This document shows positions 53,862 to 62,602 of a stretch of DNA of 64,000 bases, piece after piece. Both the position numbers and the translations under genes were made by a program. Below the pieces are notes generated by a model. That model did no database searches, was not told the DNA's origin, and saw only the letters and a program-made list of their open reading frames with translations. Positions within the stretch are counted from its first letter, which is position 1, and every line of letters begins with the position of its first letter. Origin of the DNA: Bacteroidales bacterium (lineage in GTDB: Bacteria; Bacteroidota; Bacteroidia; Bacteroidales; F082); NCBI GenBank assembly GCA_015709215.1, contig JACCQN010000005.1, forward strand, positions 1 through 64,000, given 5' to 3'.

Positions 53862-55328
53862 ATGAATGAAGTACTAAATACTTTAGAGCCTAAGGTAATT
53901 TGGCAGTATTTTGCTGAAATATTAATGATTCCCAGGCCAAGTAAGAAAGAAGATAAGATTCTGGCATATCTGATTGATTTTGCCAAAAAACATCAATTGG
54001 AATATCAACAGGATAAAGTAGGTAATGTATTGATCAAAGCTCCGGCCAGTCCCGGCTATGAGAATCGAAAGACAGTTATTTTACAAAGTCATGTGGATAT
54101 GGTTTGCGAAAAAAACAGCGATACCATACATGATTTCGAAAAAGACCCCATTGAAGTTTTTGTCGAAGACGGCTGGGTAAAAGCTAAAGGAACAACCCTT
54201 GGTGCTGATGACGGCATTGGTGTGGCAGCCCAGCTTGCACTGCTTGCAGACGAATCTGTTCAGCGTGGTGCTATTGAATGCTTGTTTACTGTAGATGAAG
54301 AAACCGGACTTACTGGTGCATTTGGCTTAGAACCTGATTTTTTGGATGGAAAAATTTTGCTCAACCTTGATTCGGAAGATGAAGGTGAATTGTTTATTGG
54401 CTGTGCAGGAGGAAAAGATACCGTTATCACACTTCCTTATACAACCGAGGAAGCTGGAAAAGATGCTGTTTTTTATCGCATTGATGTAAAAGGACTTAAA
54501 GGTGGTCATTCAGGTGATGATATTCACAAAGGCTTGGGAAATGCAAATAAACTTTTAACCCGGATTGTGTGGAAAGCAGCCAAAGATTTTGGGTTGCGAC
54601 TGGCCTATTTCGAAGGAGGAAACTTGCGCAATGCTATTGCCCGAGAAGCTTATGCGATAGTTGCAGTGGATAAGCAAGCAGCAAAAACACTTCAAGAATT
54701 TGTTGCAAAAAGTGCTGACGAAATGATTTATGAATATGCTGTTACAGAACCCAGGCTTCAAATTACGATTGATGTTGTGAAAGTAGATTCGAATCTGGTG
54801 TTGAAAGTTGAAGATCAGAACAAATTGTTGAATAGTCTTTACGCCTGTCCGCATGGTGTTATGGCCTGGTCGCAGCGCATTCCAAATTTTGTTGAGACCT
54901 CAACTAATTTGGCGGCTGTAAGGATGGAAGACGGCAGGACGGTGATTACCACCAGTCAGCGAAGCTCTGTGGAATCAGCGAAGGAAGATATTGCTCAAAT
55001 GGTTGCCGCCTGTTTTAATTTGGCAGGAGCAGAGGTAAACCATAGTAATGGATATCCTGGATGGGCTCCCAATCCGAACTCGGAGATCCGTGCTATTACG
55101 GTAAAAGCTTATCAGGATTTATTTGCTCAGGAGCCTGATGTTAAAGCTATTCATGCAGGACTGGAGTGTGGTTTGATAGGTGATAAATATCCCGGAATGG
55201 ATATGATTTCTTATGGTCCTACCATAAAGGGAGCACACTCACCTGATGAACGGATTCAGATTGAAACGGTTATGAAGTTTTGGAATTTGACGCTGGAAAT
55301 ACTCAAACGTATTCCCGAAAAACACTAA
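53862..55328 (+). CDS. pepD: Aminoacyl-histidine dipeptidase (peptidase D, M20)
   Basis: This 488-residue cytosolic metallo-dipeptidase has the M20C layout. The zinc site is in ILQSHVDMVCEK and TTLGADDGIGVAA, with catalytic Glu in FTVDEETGLTGAF and later ligands in NLDSEDEGELFIG and near GAHSPDERI. The dimerisation domain is inserted at about 210-390 (GLKGGHSGDDIHKG). It hydrolyses Xaa-His and other dipeptides. Confidence 0.93.
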   Translation: MNEVLNTLEPKVIWQYFAEILMIPRPSKKEDKILAYLIDFAKKHQLEYQQDKVGNVLIKAPASPGYENRKTVILQSHVDMVCEKNSDTIHDFEKDPIEVFVEDGWVKAKGTTLGADDGIGVAAQLALLADESVQRGAIECLFTVDEETGLTGAFGLEPDFLDGKILLNLDSEDEGELFIGCAGGKDTVITLPYTTEEAGKDAVFYRIDVKGLKGGHSGDDIHKGLGNANKLLTRIVWKAAKDFGLRLAYFEGGNLRNAIAREAYAIVAVDKQAAKTLQEFVAKSADEMIYEYAVTEPRLQITIDVVKVDSNLVLKVEDQNKLLNSLYACPHGVMAWSQRIPNFVETSTNLAAVRMEDGRTVITTSQRSSVESAKEDIAQMVAACFNLAGAEVNHSNGYPGWAPNPNSEIRAITVKAYQDLFAQEPDVKAIHAGLECGLIGDKYPGMDMISYGPTIKGAHSPDERIQIETVMKFWNLTLEILKRIPEKH

Positions 55329-55331
55329 AAG

Positions 55332-55368
55332 AAAAGCCCCTGTATTTCATAAGATCGGGGGCTTTTTT
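55332..55368. terminator. Bidirectional terminator, pepD / glycogen operon
   Basis: Stem AAAAGCCCC/GGGGCTTTT with a 17-base loop and T/A runs on both sides. It overlaps the stop codon of the minus-strand fusion gene. Confidence 0.85.
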
Positions 55369-58300
55369 AGCCAATCCACTTCACTAGCGGCAAGTCCTGC
55401 CTGTGAGGTAACAGTCTGTTTGTAGGATAAATTCTGAAAGTATAATCGTAAACCCCGGCTCTGTATATGGGCACGTTAATTTTGTAGGTAGCCCACCCAT
55501 CACCTGATTCAATAAGATCCATTTGTTCAACAAAAACAATCTCATCAATTTTATCGAAAAGTTTACGGCCAAAAAGCAACTCGATAGAAACATCGCCTGC
55601 CTGCAATCCAGGTGTATCCAACGTTATTTCAGCAATAAAGTTCTCTCCGAAATTGAGAGGTCGAATAGTTGGATCAGGAACTTTGATAGATTTTACGTCC
55701 AGCTGATCCCAGTGTTGCCTTATTTTTGTCTTCCAGTTATCAATTTCAAAAGCCGCCTCATAGCGGTTGGCATGCAGATGCTTTGCTCTTTCGGTTAGTT
55801 TATTATAGAAGCGATCGTAATAATTATCGAGCATGCGTTTCATAGTGAAATGAGGCGCAATTTCTGCTATATTGTTTTTGATAAATTGAATCCATTTATT
55901 AGGAATTCCGTTTTCGTTGCGGCTGAAGTAAGCGCTTGTGATATCATTTTCGAGTAAATTGTAGATCGTTTCAGCATCCAATTCATCTTGATATTGTTGG
56001 TTTTGATAGGTACGACCTTCCTGAATGGCCCATCCGGCATTTGGGCGATAACCTTCGGCCCACCAGCCATCGAGCACCGAAAAGTTTAAAACCCCGTTCA
56101 TAACAGCTTTTTCGCCACTGGTACCCGAGGCTTCGAGTGGACGTGTAGGCGTATTAAGCCAAACATCCACGCAATTTGTGAGCTTTTTCCCAAGCTCCAT
56201 ATCATAGTTCTCAATAAATAAAACCTTACCAATGAAATCAGGCATACGGGCAATTTCCATGATTCTTTTAATCAGGTCTTGTCCGGCTTTGTCATTTGGA
56301 TGGGCTTTGCCCGCAAAGAGGAAAAGAACAGGTTTTTCATTGTCATTAACGATTTGACTCAATCGCTCAAGATTGGCAAACAACAGGTAAGCCCGCTTAT
56401 AGGTTGCAAACCTACGGGCGAATCCAATAATCAGCGCATCTTTATTGAGATTTTCAAGTGTTTTCAGGATCAGTTTCGGGCTTTCCTGACGCTTCGTCAT
56501 ATCCTGTTTAACACGATATTTCACGAAGTGTATCAGCTCTTCTTTTAGCTGTGTTCTTATTGCCCAGATTGTTTCGTCCGGAACTTCTTTAATTTTACTC
56601 CATAGACTGGCATTTGACTGATTGTTAACAAAGTCTTCACCAAAAGTTTTCTGATAAAGTTGCTGCCAGGCCGAATCGGTCCAGGTGGGATAATGCACAC
56701 CATTTGTTACATGACCAATATGCAGCTCATTAGGAAAATATCCAGGATAAAGTGGTTGGAACATTTCTCTGGATACTCTTCCGTGAATTTGGCTTACACC
56801 ATTCATTTCCTGGCTTAGATTGGCTGCAAGCACACTCATTGAGAACTTCTCTGTTGGATCATCCGGGCGGAATTTACCTAAATTCATAAACTCGTTCCAG
56901 CTGATATTTAACCTGTTAGCATAATGTGGCATATAAGTTCGCAACAAATGTTCTTCAAAAGCATCGTGACCGGCCGGAACAGGTGTATGTGTGGTGAACA
57001 AACTGGAAGAACGAACCAGCTCGCGGGCAACATTAAAACTCAGGTTGTGACGTTCGATGTATGTTCTCAATCTTTCAAGACCAATAAAAGCTGAATGACC
57101 TTCATTACTGTGATAAATCAATGGTTTAAGATGCAGTTTCCACAATAATCTGATACCTCCAACACCAAGAATCATCTCTTGTTTGAAGCGCATTTCGTTA
57201 TCTCCTCCATAAAGCTGATGCGTGATACCGCGATCTTCTGGCTGGTTTTCTTCGATATCAGTATCAAGCAAATAAAGTGGAATACGACCCACGCTTACTT
57301 TCCATGCTTTGGCTACCACATTTCTTCCAGGAAAAGCAATGCTGATAGTGACCCAATCACCATTTTCATCTCGAACTGGTTCAAGAGGCAGGTGCGTGAA
57401 TTTCTGTGGAATATAGTTTGCCAGCTGATCACCAAAAAGAGAAATGTTTTGCGTAAAGTAACCATAACGGTAAAGCAATCCAATAGCCAGGAGGTTAGCG
57501 CCTGAGTCACTGGCCTCTTTAAGGTAATCACCAGCCAGGATACCAAGGCCTCCGGAGTAAATTTTCAAACTTTTTTGTAAGCCGTACTCCATACTGAAAT
57601 AAGCAATAAGATCCTCATAACGAGGTGCTTGTTTCATATAGCTTTTGAAAGAATCGTAAACTTTGTCTAGCTTTTGAATAAAAATAGTATCGTTTTCGAG
57701 TGCTTCCATTTGGTTTTTTGAAAGGCCCTCCATCATCGAAATGGGGTTTTGTTCAGATTTTTCCCATCCTTCCGGATCAATGGATTCAAAAAGCGAGTGA
57801 GCTTCATAATTCCATGACCACCATAGGTTTTTTGAGAGTTCCTGTAGTTTCTTGAGCCTTTTGGTATAAACGGGTTGGATAAGGACTTTTTTCCAGTTGG
57901 GTTGATCCTGCTTCCGGTAGTCAAAATTACGCAGGGTTTCAGTTTGGCGTTTTAGCTCAAACTGATCAGCCCGACCGGCCGATTTTTCTATGGCTTGATG
58001 CCAGGCTTGCTGATAATTTTGAATCAGGTCGGGCCACAGTGCTTTTGTTGCTGTTTGAAGGGAGGCTGTTCCCAAATTTTCCAGTTGTTGCTTCGATAAA
58101 CGGGAAAACTCTTCAATTACTTTTGAAATTTGATTAACAACGTCTTCATAATTATCTTCATCGCGGTGAATTACGGTTACAGCGTCTTTGGATGCTTCCG
58201 TTTGCTGAGCCCAAATACCAAAACCCGCCAGGTCAGTTGTGATAGTTGGGATAGCAAAAGCAATACTTTCGAGTGGTGTATAGCCCCATGGTTCGTAATA

Positions 58301-59596
58301 GGACGGGAAAACAGAGAGATCGAAAGCCGTTAGAAAATCGTAATAAGTAATATCGAAAATACCATCATTGCCATTAAGATAGGCGGGGACGAAAATTAAC
58401 TTCACCTTATCGGAAGGCTGATTATTGAGGCCGTTTTCCCTCATCTTACGAATCACCATATCTGAACCATCTTCAAAGAGGTGATGTGTAGCAGGTTCGT
58501 CAGTAGGATGCTTGGCTATTTCGGGCTCCGACAATCTTTTTTTCAAATCTTTTGAGGGGCCACTTATATTAGCAGGTACAGCTATTATGCCTAAGATGGT
58601 TTTTTTAAGTTTTTCGCTTTTGTTAAGCTTTGCCAAGGCATCAATAAAAACATCTATGCCTTTGTTTTTGAATTCATACCGTCCGCTGTTAATAACAAAA
58701 AGACTGTCTTCTGGCAAATTTTCGCCAACCAAAGCGCTAGCTATATTCAATATTTTATTGCGTGCGAGCTGACGTTTTTCTTTGAGCACTTCCCGATCTG
58801 CCATAAAATCCTTATCAAACCCATTGATGGTGATAACATCAGGTTTACGTCCCAGGAACTGTTCACATTCGGCAGCAGTACTTTCACTTACAGTTGTAAA
58901 GGAATCTGCCTCCTTCGCAGCTGTGTACTCGAGTGATTGTTGCGCAACGATATTCAACCGGTTAGCCATTACTGTTGGATTGTACTGTTTCAGATCTCTG
59001 TATAGCGGAAGTCCGTTGCCAGCTATTGATCGCCCAAGGTAGGTAGCATGCGTAGTGAAAACTGTGGCAATTTGTGGACAATGTCCTTTTACGTATAAAA
59101 CACCTGTGCCAGTCATCCATTCATGGAACTGGGCTACAACGTCTTCGGTTGGGTGAAGATAGGTGTCGTAAAAATTCTCTATCACCTGTCCGGCAGCATA
59201 GCCAAACATAGCAGGTTCGATATAGTCCCAGTGGCCATGGATAGAATCCAGTTTGAATTTTTCCCACAATTCAGTAAAAATAGTATCTTTTTGTACAAAT
59301 AAGGGTGTAAAATCTATCAAAATTGCTATTGGACGGCTTTTAATCGCCCATCGTCCAATTCTCACTTTAAGGCCTTTGGCAGCCAGTTTTTTTCGCCAAA
59401 CGGCATAAAGATTCAAATCTTCAATAAAATAAGGGTTTTCACTGGTTTCTTTCCACACATCCGGTCCAATGGTAATATAATGATCTCCGAAGAGATTGGT
59501 CATCTGGTTAGCTTTAGTCGAGAGCACAGTATAAATACCGCCGACCATATTGCAGACTTCCCAACTCGTTTCGAAAATGTAAGATGGTTTCTTCAT
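55367..59596 (-). CDS. Fused GT3-type glycogen synthase / GT35 alpha-glucan phosphorylase
   Basis: This 1409-residue cytoplasmic protein contains two complete enzymes. Residues about 1-560 are a GT3-like glycogen synthase: FETSWEVCNMVGGIYTVLST at the N-terminus, FTTHATYLGRSIAGNGLPLY, and the donor-site Glu region SVFPSYYEPWGYTPLESIAF. Residues about 578-1290 are an alpha-glucan phosphorylase: a DUF3417-like lead LQELSKNLWWSWNYEAHSLF, FSMEYGLQKSLKIYSGGLGI, and the PLP-lysine Lys1163 in EASGTSGEKAVMNGVLNFSV. The last 110 residues are beta-rich. The frame is continuous, with no internal stop. It combines glycogen synthesis with phosphorolysis and lies last in the glycogen operon. Confidence 0.9.
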   Translation of the reverse strand: MKKPSYIFETSWEVCNMVGGIYTVLSTKANQMTNLFGDHYITIGPDVWKETSENPYFIEDLNLYAVWRKKLAAKGLKVRIGRWAIKSRPIAILIDFTPLFVQKDTIFTELWEKFKLDSIHGHWDYIEPAMFGYAAGQVIENFYDTYLHPTEDVVAQFHEWMTGTGVLYVKGHCPQIATVFTTHATYLGRSIAGNGLPLYRDLKQYNPTVMANRLNIVAQQSLEYTAAKEADSFTTVSESTAAECEQFLGRKPDVITINGFDKDFMADREVLKEKRQLARNKILNIASALVGENLPEDSLFVINSGRYEFKNKGIDVFIDALAKLNKSEKLKKTILGIIAVPANISGPSKDLKKRLSEPEIAKHPTDEPATHHLFEDGSDMVIRKMRENGLNNQPSDKVKLIFVPAYLNGNDGIFDITYYDFLTAFDLSVFPSYYEPWGYTPLESIAFAIPTITTDLAGFGIWAQQTEASKDAVTVIHRDEDNYEDVVNQISKVIEEFSRLSKQQLENLGTASLQTATKALWPDLIQNYQQAWHQAIEKSAGRADQFELKRQTETLRNFDYRKQDQPNWKKVLIQPVYTKRLKKLQELSKNLWWSWNYEAHSLFESIDPEGWEKSEQNPISMMEGLSKNQMEALENDTIFIQKLDKVYDSFKSYMKQAPRYEDLIAYFSMEYGLQKSLKIYSGGLGILAGDYLKEASDSGANLLAIGLLYRYGYFTQNISLFGDQLANYIPQKFTHLPLEPVRDENGDWVTISIAFPGRNVVAKAWKVSVGRIPLYLLDTDIEENQPEDRGITHQLYGGDNEMRFKQEMILGVGGIRLLWKLHLKPLIYHSNEGHSAFIGLERLRTYIERHNLSFNVARELVRSSSLFTTHTPVPAGHDAFEEHLLRTYMPHYANRLNISWNEFMNLGKFRPDDPTEKFSMSVLAANLSQEMNGVSQIHGRVSREMFQPLYPGYFPNELHIGHVTNGVHYPTWTDSAWQQLYQKTFGEDFVNNQSNASLWSKIKEVPDETIWAIRTQLKEELIHFVKYRVKQDMTKRQESPKLILKTLENLNKDALIIGFARRFATYKRAYLLFANLERLSQIVNDNEKPVLFLFAGKAHPNDKAGQDLIKRIMEIARMPDFIGKVLFIENYDMELGKKLTNCVDVWLNTPTRPLEASGTSGEKAVMNGVLNFSVLDGWWAEGYRPNAGWAIQEGRTYQNQQYQDELDAETIYNLLENDITSAYFSRNENGIPNKWIQFIKNNIAEIAPHFTMKRMLDNYYDRFYNKLTERAKHLHANRYEAAFEIDNWKTKIRQHWDQLDVKSIKVPDPTIRPLNFGENFIAEITLDTPGLQAGDVSIELLFGRKLFDKIDEIVFVEQMDLIESGDGWATYKINVPIYRAGVYDYTFRIYPTNRLLPHRQDLPLVKWIG

Positions 59597-59691
59597 ATTC
59601 AGACAATTTAATATAAGTCCGGAAACACTTTGTTTTCGGGTGTTTAATGTTTTAGTTAATTAAGTTAATTTGTGTGATTAGGTGACAATTA

Positions 59692-61275
59692 TCAGAAAAA
59701 ATTTTTCAGTTTTTCTTCCACTTTTTTGCGCATAGCTTGTATATCTTTTTGTTTGATTTCAGTCATTTTTTGCTGAAGATCTTCCATTTGCTTTTTAGCT
59801 TTCTGCGTGAGGTTTGGTATTACTTTCCCGCGTATTTCTTCGCTGGCATCTTTTAGGGCAACAGCTAGTTGCTCTGCCTCCAATTCCTTGATGAGTTTTT
59901 TTACCTTTGCATCAGAAAGATGCATGATATCTTCAAAAACGGGCTTACTTTTGGCTTTAGTTTGTTGGTATTTTTCTTTGACAGACTTTTCAGCTTCCTG
60001 AATTTTTTTTGAAGCCATTTTCCCCAATTCCTTCCCCAGTTTGCTTGTGTTTTTAAGCACATTATCCATTATTTCGGCTGCTCCAGGAGATTTTTCTTCA
60101 AGCCTGATTGCAAAGTCTGAAAGCACGTTCATATAATTTATATAAGCTTCGTAGGGAGAAGGGTATGGATTATAATATTTATGTACATCACCATCCGAAA
60201 GCCATTTGGTGCACATATAATAAAAATGGTCAGATGATTGCAAATAGTTCCAGTCGCGTTTCAAATCAACATCATCAACCTCCTCAATTTTTTCGGATAA
60301 GGCCGAGAGTTTTTCCAAGGCATCATCCTGAAGATTATTGCCAATCCAAGCCGAAAGATCACGTTCTTCATCTGCCCACGAAATGGGGTAGGGCACATGA
60401 ATGGAAGATACCGGTTGATGTTTTTTGGTAATTTCGTCGGGTGTGCGAAAGCGATAGGGGGAGTTTTTGATTACTGCCGAAGGAAGCGCTTTCATAAAAT
60501 CAAAAATACCTGAAGCGGCAGGTTGATGCTCACCAAAGGTTTCATAATCTACAAAGATATTGATAATTTCTTCTTTTTCAGGAAACTTATTCAGCCATCC
60601 AACCATTTTTTCAGCAGTAATTGGCCATTCCGACCAGTTTTGCTGCGAAAATCTGAAGGTGATATCGTCGCTTAGCCTGAAATTCCTAAGAAGTACTTTG
60701 AGCTTTGGATTGATGGCGTTTGTGTACATGAAATTAGGACTTTTCCATCCCAAAATATGTTTGGCGCCTTCGGTGAGCATCACTTTGTAGCCCATGGCAG
60801 CAACACGCTCGCCAATTTCATCAGAATAAATCAATTCTGTATTGCGGAAACTTGTTGGTTTTATGCCAAATAACTGCTTTACTTTTTGGGTATGTGCTTT
60901 CACCTGACGTTCAAATTCACCATTATTGCGCAGTGAACTTAGCGAATGCGCATAAGTTTCTGAAAGCACTTCGACATTACCGGTAGCAATTAATTTTCTG
61001 AAACTTTCCAGTACTTCGGGAGTATATAATTCCATCTGTTCCAAAACAAGGCCTGTAAACGAAAAGCTTAGCCTGAAATCTTTTGGATGTTCCTTTATGA
61101 TATTTAGCAGGATTTCGTTCATTGGCAAGTAGCTTTTTTCTGCTACTCTCCTTAAAATGAGTCGATTGAAATATTCATCGAAGTAATGATGGTTTTTGCC
61201 GATATCAAAGAATCGATAAGTTCGCAGACGAAATGGCTGATGAACTTGAAAATAAAGACAGATAGACTTATTCAT
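59692..61275 (-). CDS. GH57 family glycoside hydrolase with C-terminal coiled-coil tail
   Basis: The protein has 527 residues. The GH57 domain (about 1-385) begins ICLYFQVHQPFRLR. The probable nucleophile is Glu147 in SFRNTELIYSDEIG and the acid is Asp243 in IFVDYETFGEHQ. Residues 400-527 form a Lys/Glu-rich coiled coil (KELGKMASKKIQEAEKSVKE, MEDLQQKMTEIKQKDIQAMR) that is not part of the catalytic fold. The family acts on alpha-glucans as alpha-amylase or transferase. It begins 20 bases after the GT4 gene. No signal peptide is present, so it acts on internal glycogen. Confidence 0.88.
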   Translation of the reverse strand: MNKSICLYFQVHQPFRLRTYRFFDIGKNHHYFDEYFNRLILRRVAEKSYLPMNEILLNIIKEHPKDFRLSFSFTGLVLEQMELYTPEVLESFRKLIATGNVEVLSETYAHSLSSLRNNGEFERQVKAHTQKVKQLFGIKPTSFRNTELIYSDEIGERVAAMGYKVMLTEGAKHILGWKSPNFMYTNAINPKLKVLLRNFRLSDDITFRFSQQNWSEWPITAEKMVGWLNKFPEKEEIINIFVDYETFGEHQPAASGIFDFMKALPSAVIKNSPYRFRTPDEITKKHQPVSSIHVPYPISWADEERDLSAWIGNNLQDDALEKLSALSEKIEEVDDVDLKRDWNYLQSSDHFYYMCTKWLSDGDVHKYYNPYPSPYEAYINYMNVLSDFAIRLEEKSPGAAEIMDNVLKNTSKLGKELGKMASKKIQEAEKSVKEKYQQTKAKSKPVFEDIMHLSDAKVKKLIKELEAEQLAVALKDASEEIRGKVIPNLTQKAKKQMEDLQQKMTEIKQKDIQAMRKKVEEKLKNFF

Positions 61276-61295
61276 TTCGTATATTTTTTGGTTGT

Positions 61296-62591
61296 TTATC
61301 TATTTTTAAAATCTTCCAGGGCTGAGGTATAAACTTCTTTTACTTTAGCAGCGGCGTGCTCCCATTTGAGGTTTTCCACCTCTTGTTTGCCATATTTGAT
61401 AAAATCCTCACTGAGTGCCTGATAATGACACAAACCATAGATGGCATCGGCAAGTCCGTCGATGTCCCAAAAATCAACTTTAATGGCATGCTTCAAAATT
61501 TCAGAAACACCGGATTGTTTAGAAATGACAACCGGAACATTAGAACGCATGGCTTCGAGTGGCACAATACCAAAAGGCTCAGAAATAGATGGCATCACAA
61601 AAACATCTGTCATGGCAAACATCTGATCCACATCATCGCCTTTCAGGAAACCGGTAAAATGAAATTTATGTCCAATCCGAAGTTGCGCCACACGCATCAC
61701 CATACGATGCAACAGATCGCCTGTTCCTGCCATCACAAAACGCACATTGTTATCTCTTTTCAGAATCTTATTGGCTGCTTCCACAAAATATTCAGGTCCT
61801 TTTTGAAAGGTAATCCGACCCAGAAAGGTCACCACTTTTTCTTTGATCTGCTTTTCTGCATCAGACAGTTCCTTTTCTTTAGGATCAACGGCATTGTGGA
61901 CGGTGACTACTTTGGAAGGGTCAATACCGTAGCGTTCAATCACGATACGACGGGTAAGATTACTTACAGTTATCACGCGATCAGCCGCTTCCATGCCACG
62001 TTTTTCAATGGCATACACATCAGAGTTGATGTTTTCGCCGGAGCGATCAAATTCTGTAGCATGCATATGCACCACCAAAGGCTTTCCAGTGGTTTCTTTA
62101 GCCGCAATACCAGCTAAATAAGTAAGCCAGTCGTGTGCATGGATAACATCAAAATCCTGTTTGGTTGCTATGGCACTTCCAACGAGTGCATAGCGTGCCA
62201 CTTCTTCCATCAGGTTGAGGCCGTATTTGCCCGAAAACTCATATTTCTGAGAAAAAACCTTGCTCTTGAAGTTTTCGCTGGCACGTTTTTCCAACTCAGT
62301 CACTTTGTTAAATTCTTCCGGACCAACATAAGGAATGATATTGGAACCCACTTCCATGTATTGCACCCTGTCCCAGTATTCGCGTTCTTCATCAATTTCC
62401 AGATTAATAGTTACTTCACTGGCATTAACAATGCGCACAGCTTCCTGGTTTTCGTCGCCGTAGGCTTTTGGAACCACAAAAATGATGTCGGTATCATGTT
62501 TTACCAGTCCTTTTGTCAATCCAAAGCAGGCAGTTCCGAGCCCGCCGGTGATGTGAGGTGGAAATTCCCAACCGAACATAAGTATTTTCAT
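61296..62591 (-). CDS. GT4-family glycogen/alpha-glucan glycosyltransferase
   Basis: This 431-residue GT-B enzyme starts MKILMFGWEFPPHITGGLGT, the KTGGL-like loop of glycogen-synthase relatives. FDVIHAHDWLTYLAGIAAKE, FLGRITFQKGPEYFVEAANK and the GT4 donor motif SISEPFGIVPLEAMRSNVPV are all present. ATG 62591 is chosen as the family-conserved start; the frame extends 22 codons upstream into the debranching-enzyme gene. It lies 11 bases from the debranching-enzyme stop. Its role is probably glucan priming or elongation alongside the GT3 domain. Confidence 0.88.
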   Translation of the reverse strand: MKILMFGWEFPPHITGGLGTACFGLTKGLVKHDTDIIFVVPKAYGDENQEAVRIVNASEVTINLEIDEEREYWDRVQYMEVGSNIIPYVGPEEFNKVTELEKRASENFKSKVFSQKYEFSGKYGLNLMEEVARYALVGSAIATKQDFDVIHAHDWLTYLAGIAAKETTGKPLVVHMHATEFDRSGENINSDVYAIEKRGMEAADRVITVSNLTRRIVIERYGIDPSKVVTVHNAVDPKEKELSDAEKQIKEKVVTFLGRITFQKGPEYFVEAANKILKRDNNVRFVMAGTGDLLHRMVMRVAQLRIGHKFHFTGFLKGDDVDQMFAMTDVFVMPSISEPFGIVPLEAMRSNVPVVISKQSGVSEILKHAIKVDFWDIDGLADAIYGLCHYQALSEDFIKYGKQEVENLKWEHAAAKVKEVYTSALEDFKNR

Positions 62592-62602
62592 AGGGTGTCG
62601 TT

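Noticed and set aside
59597-59691. Separate promoter for the GT3-GT35 fusion gene
   Set aside because: The 95-base gap has weak inverted repeats but no TAnnTTTG match; readthrough from GH57 is simpler.
61356-62117. 253-residue plus-strand open frame
   Set aside because: Antisense to the GT4 gene, which has clear motifs; His/Phe-rich shadow composition.
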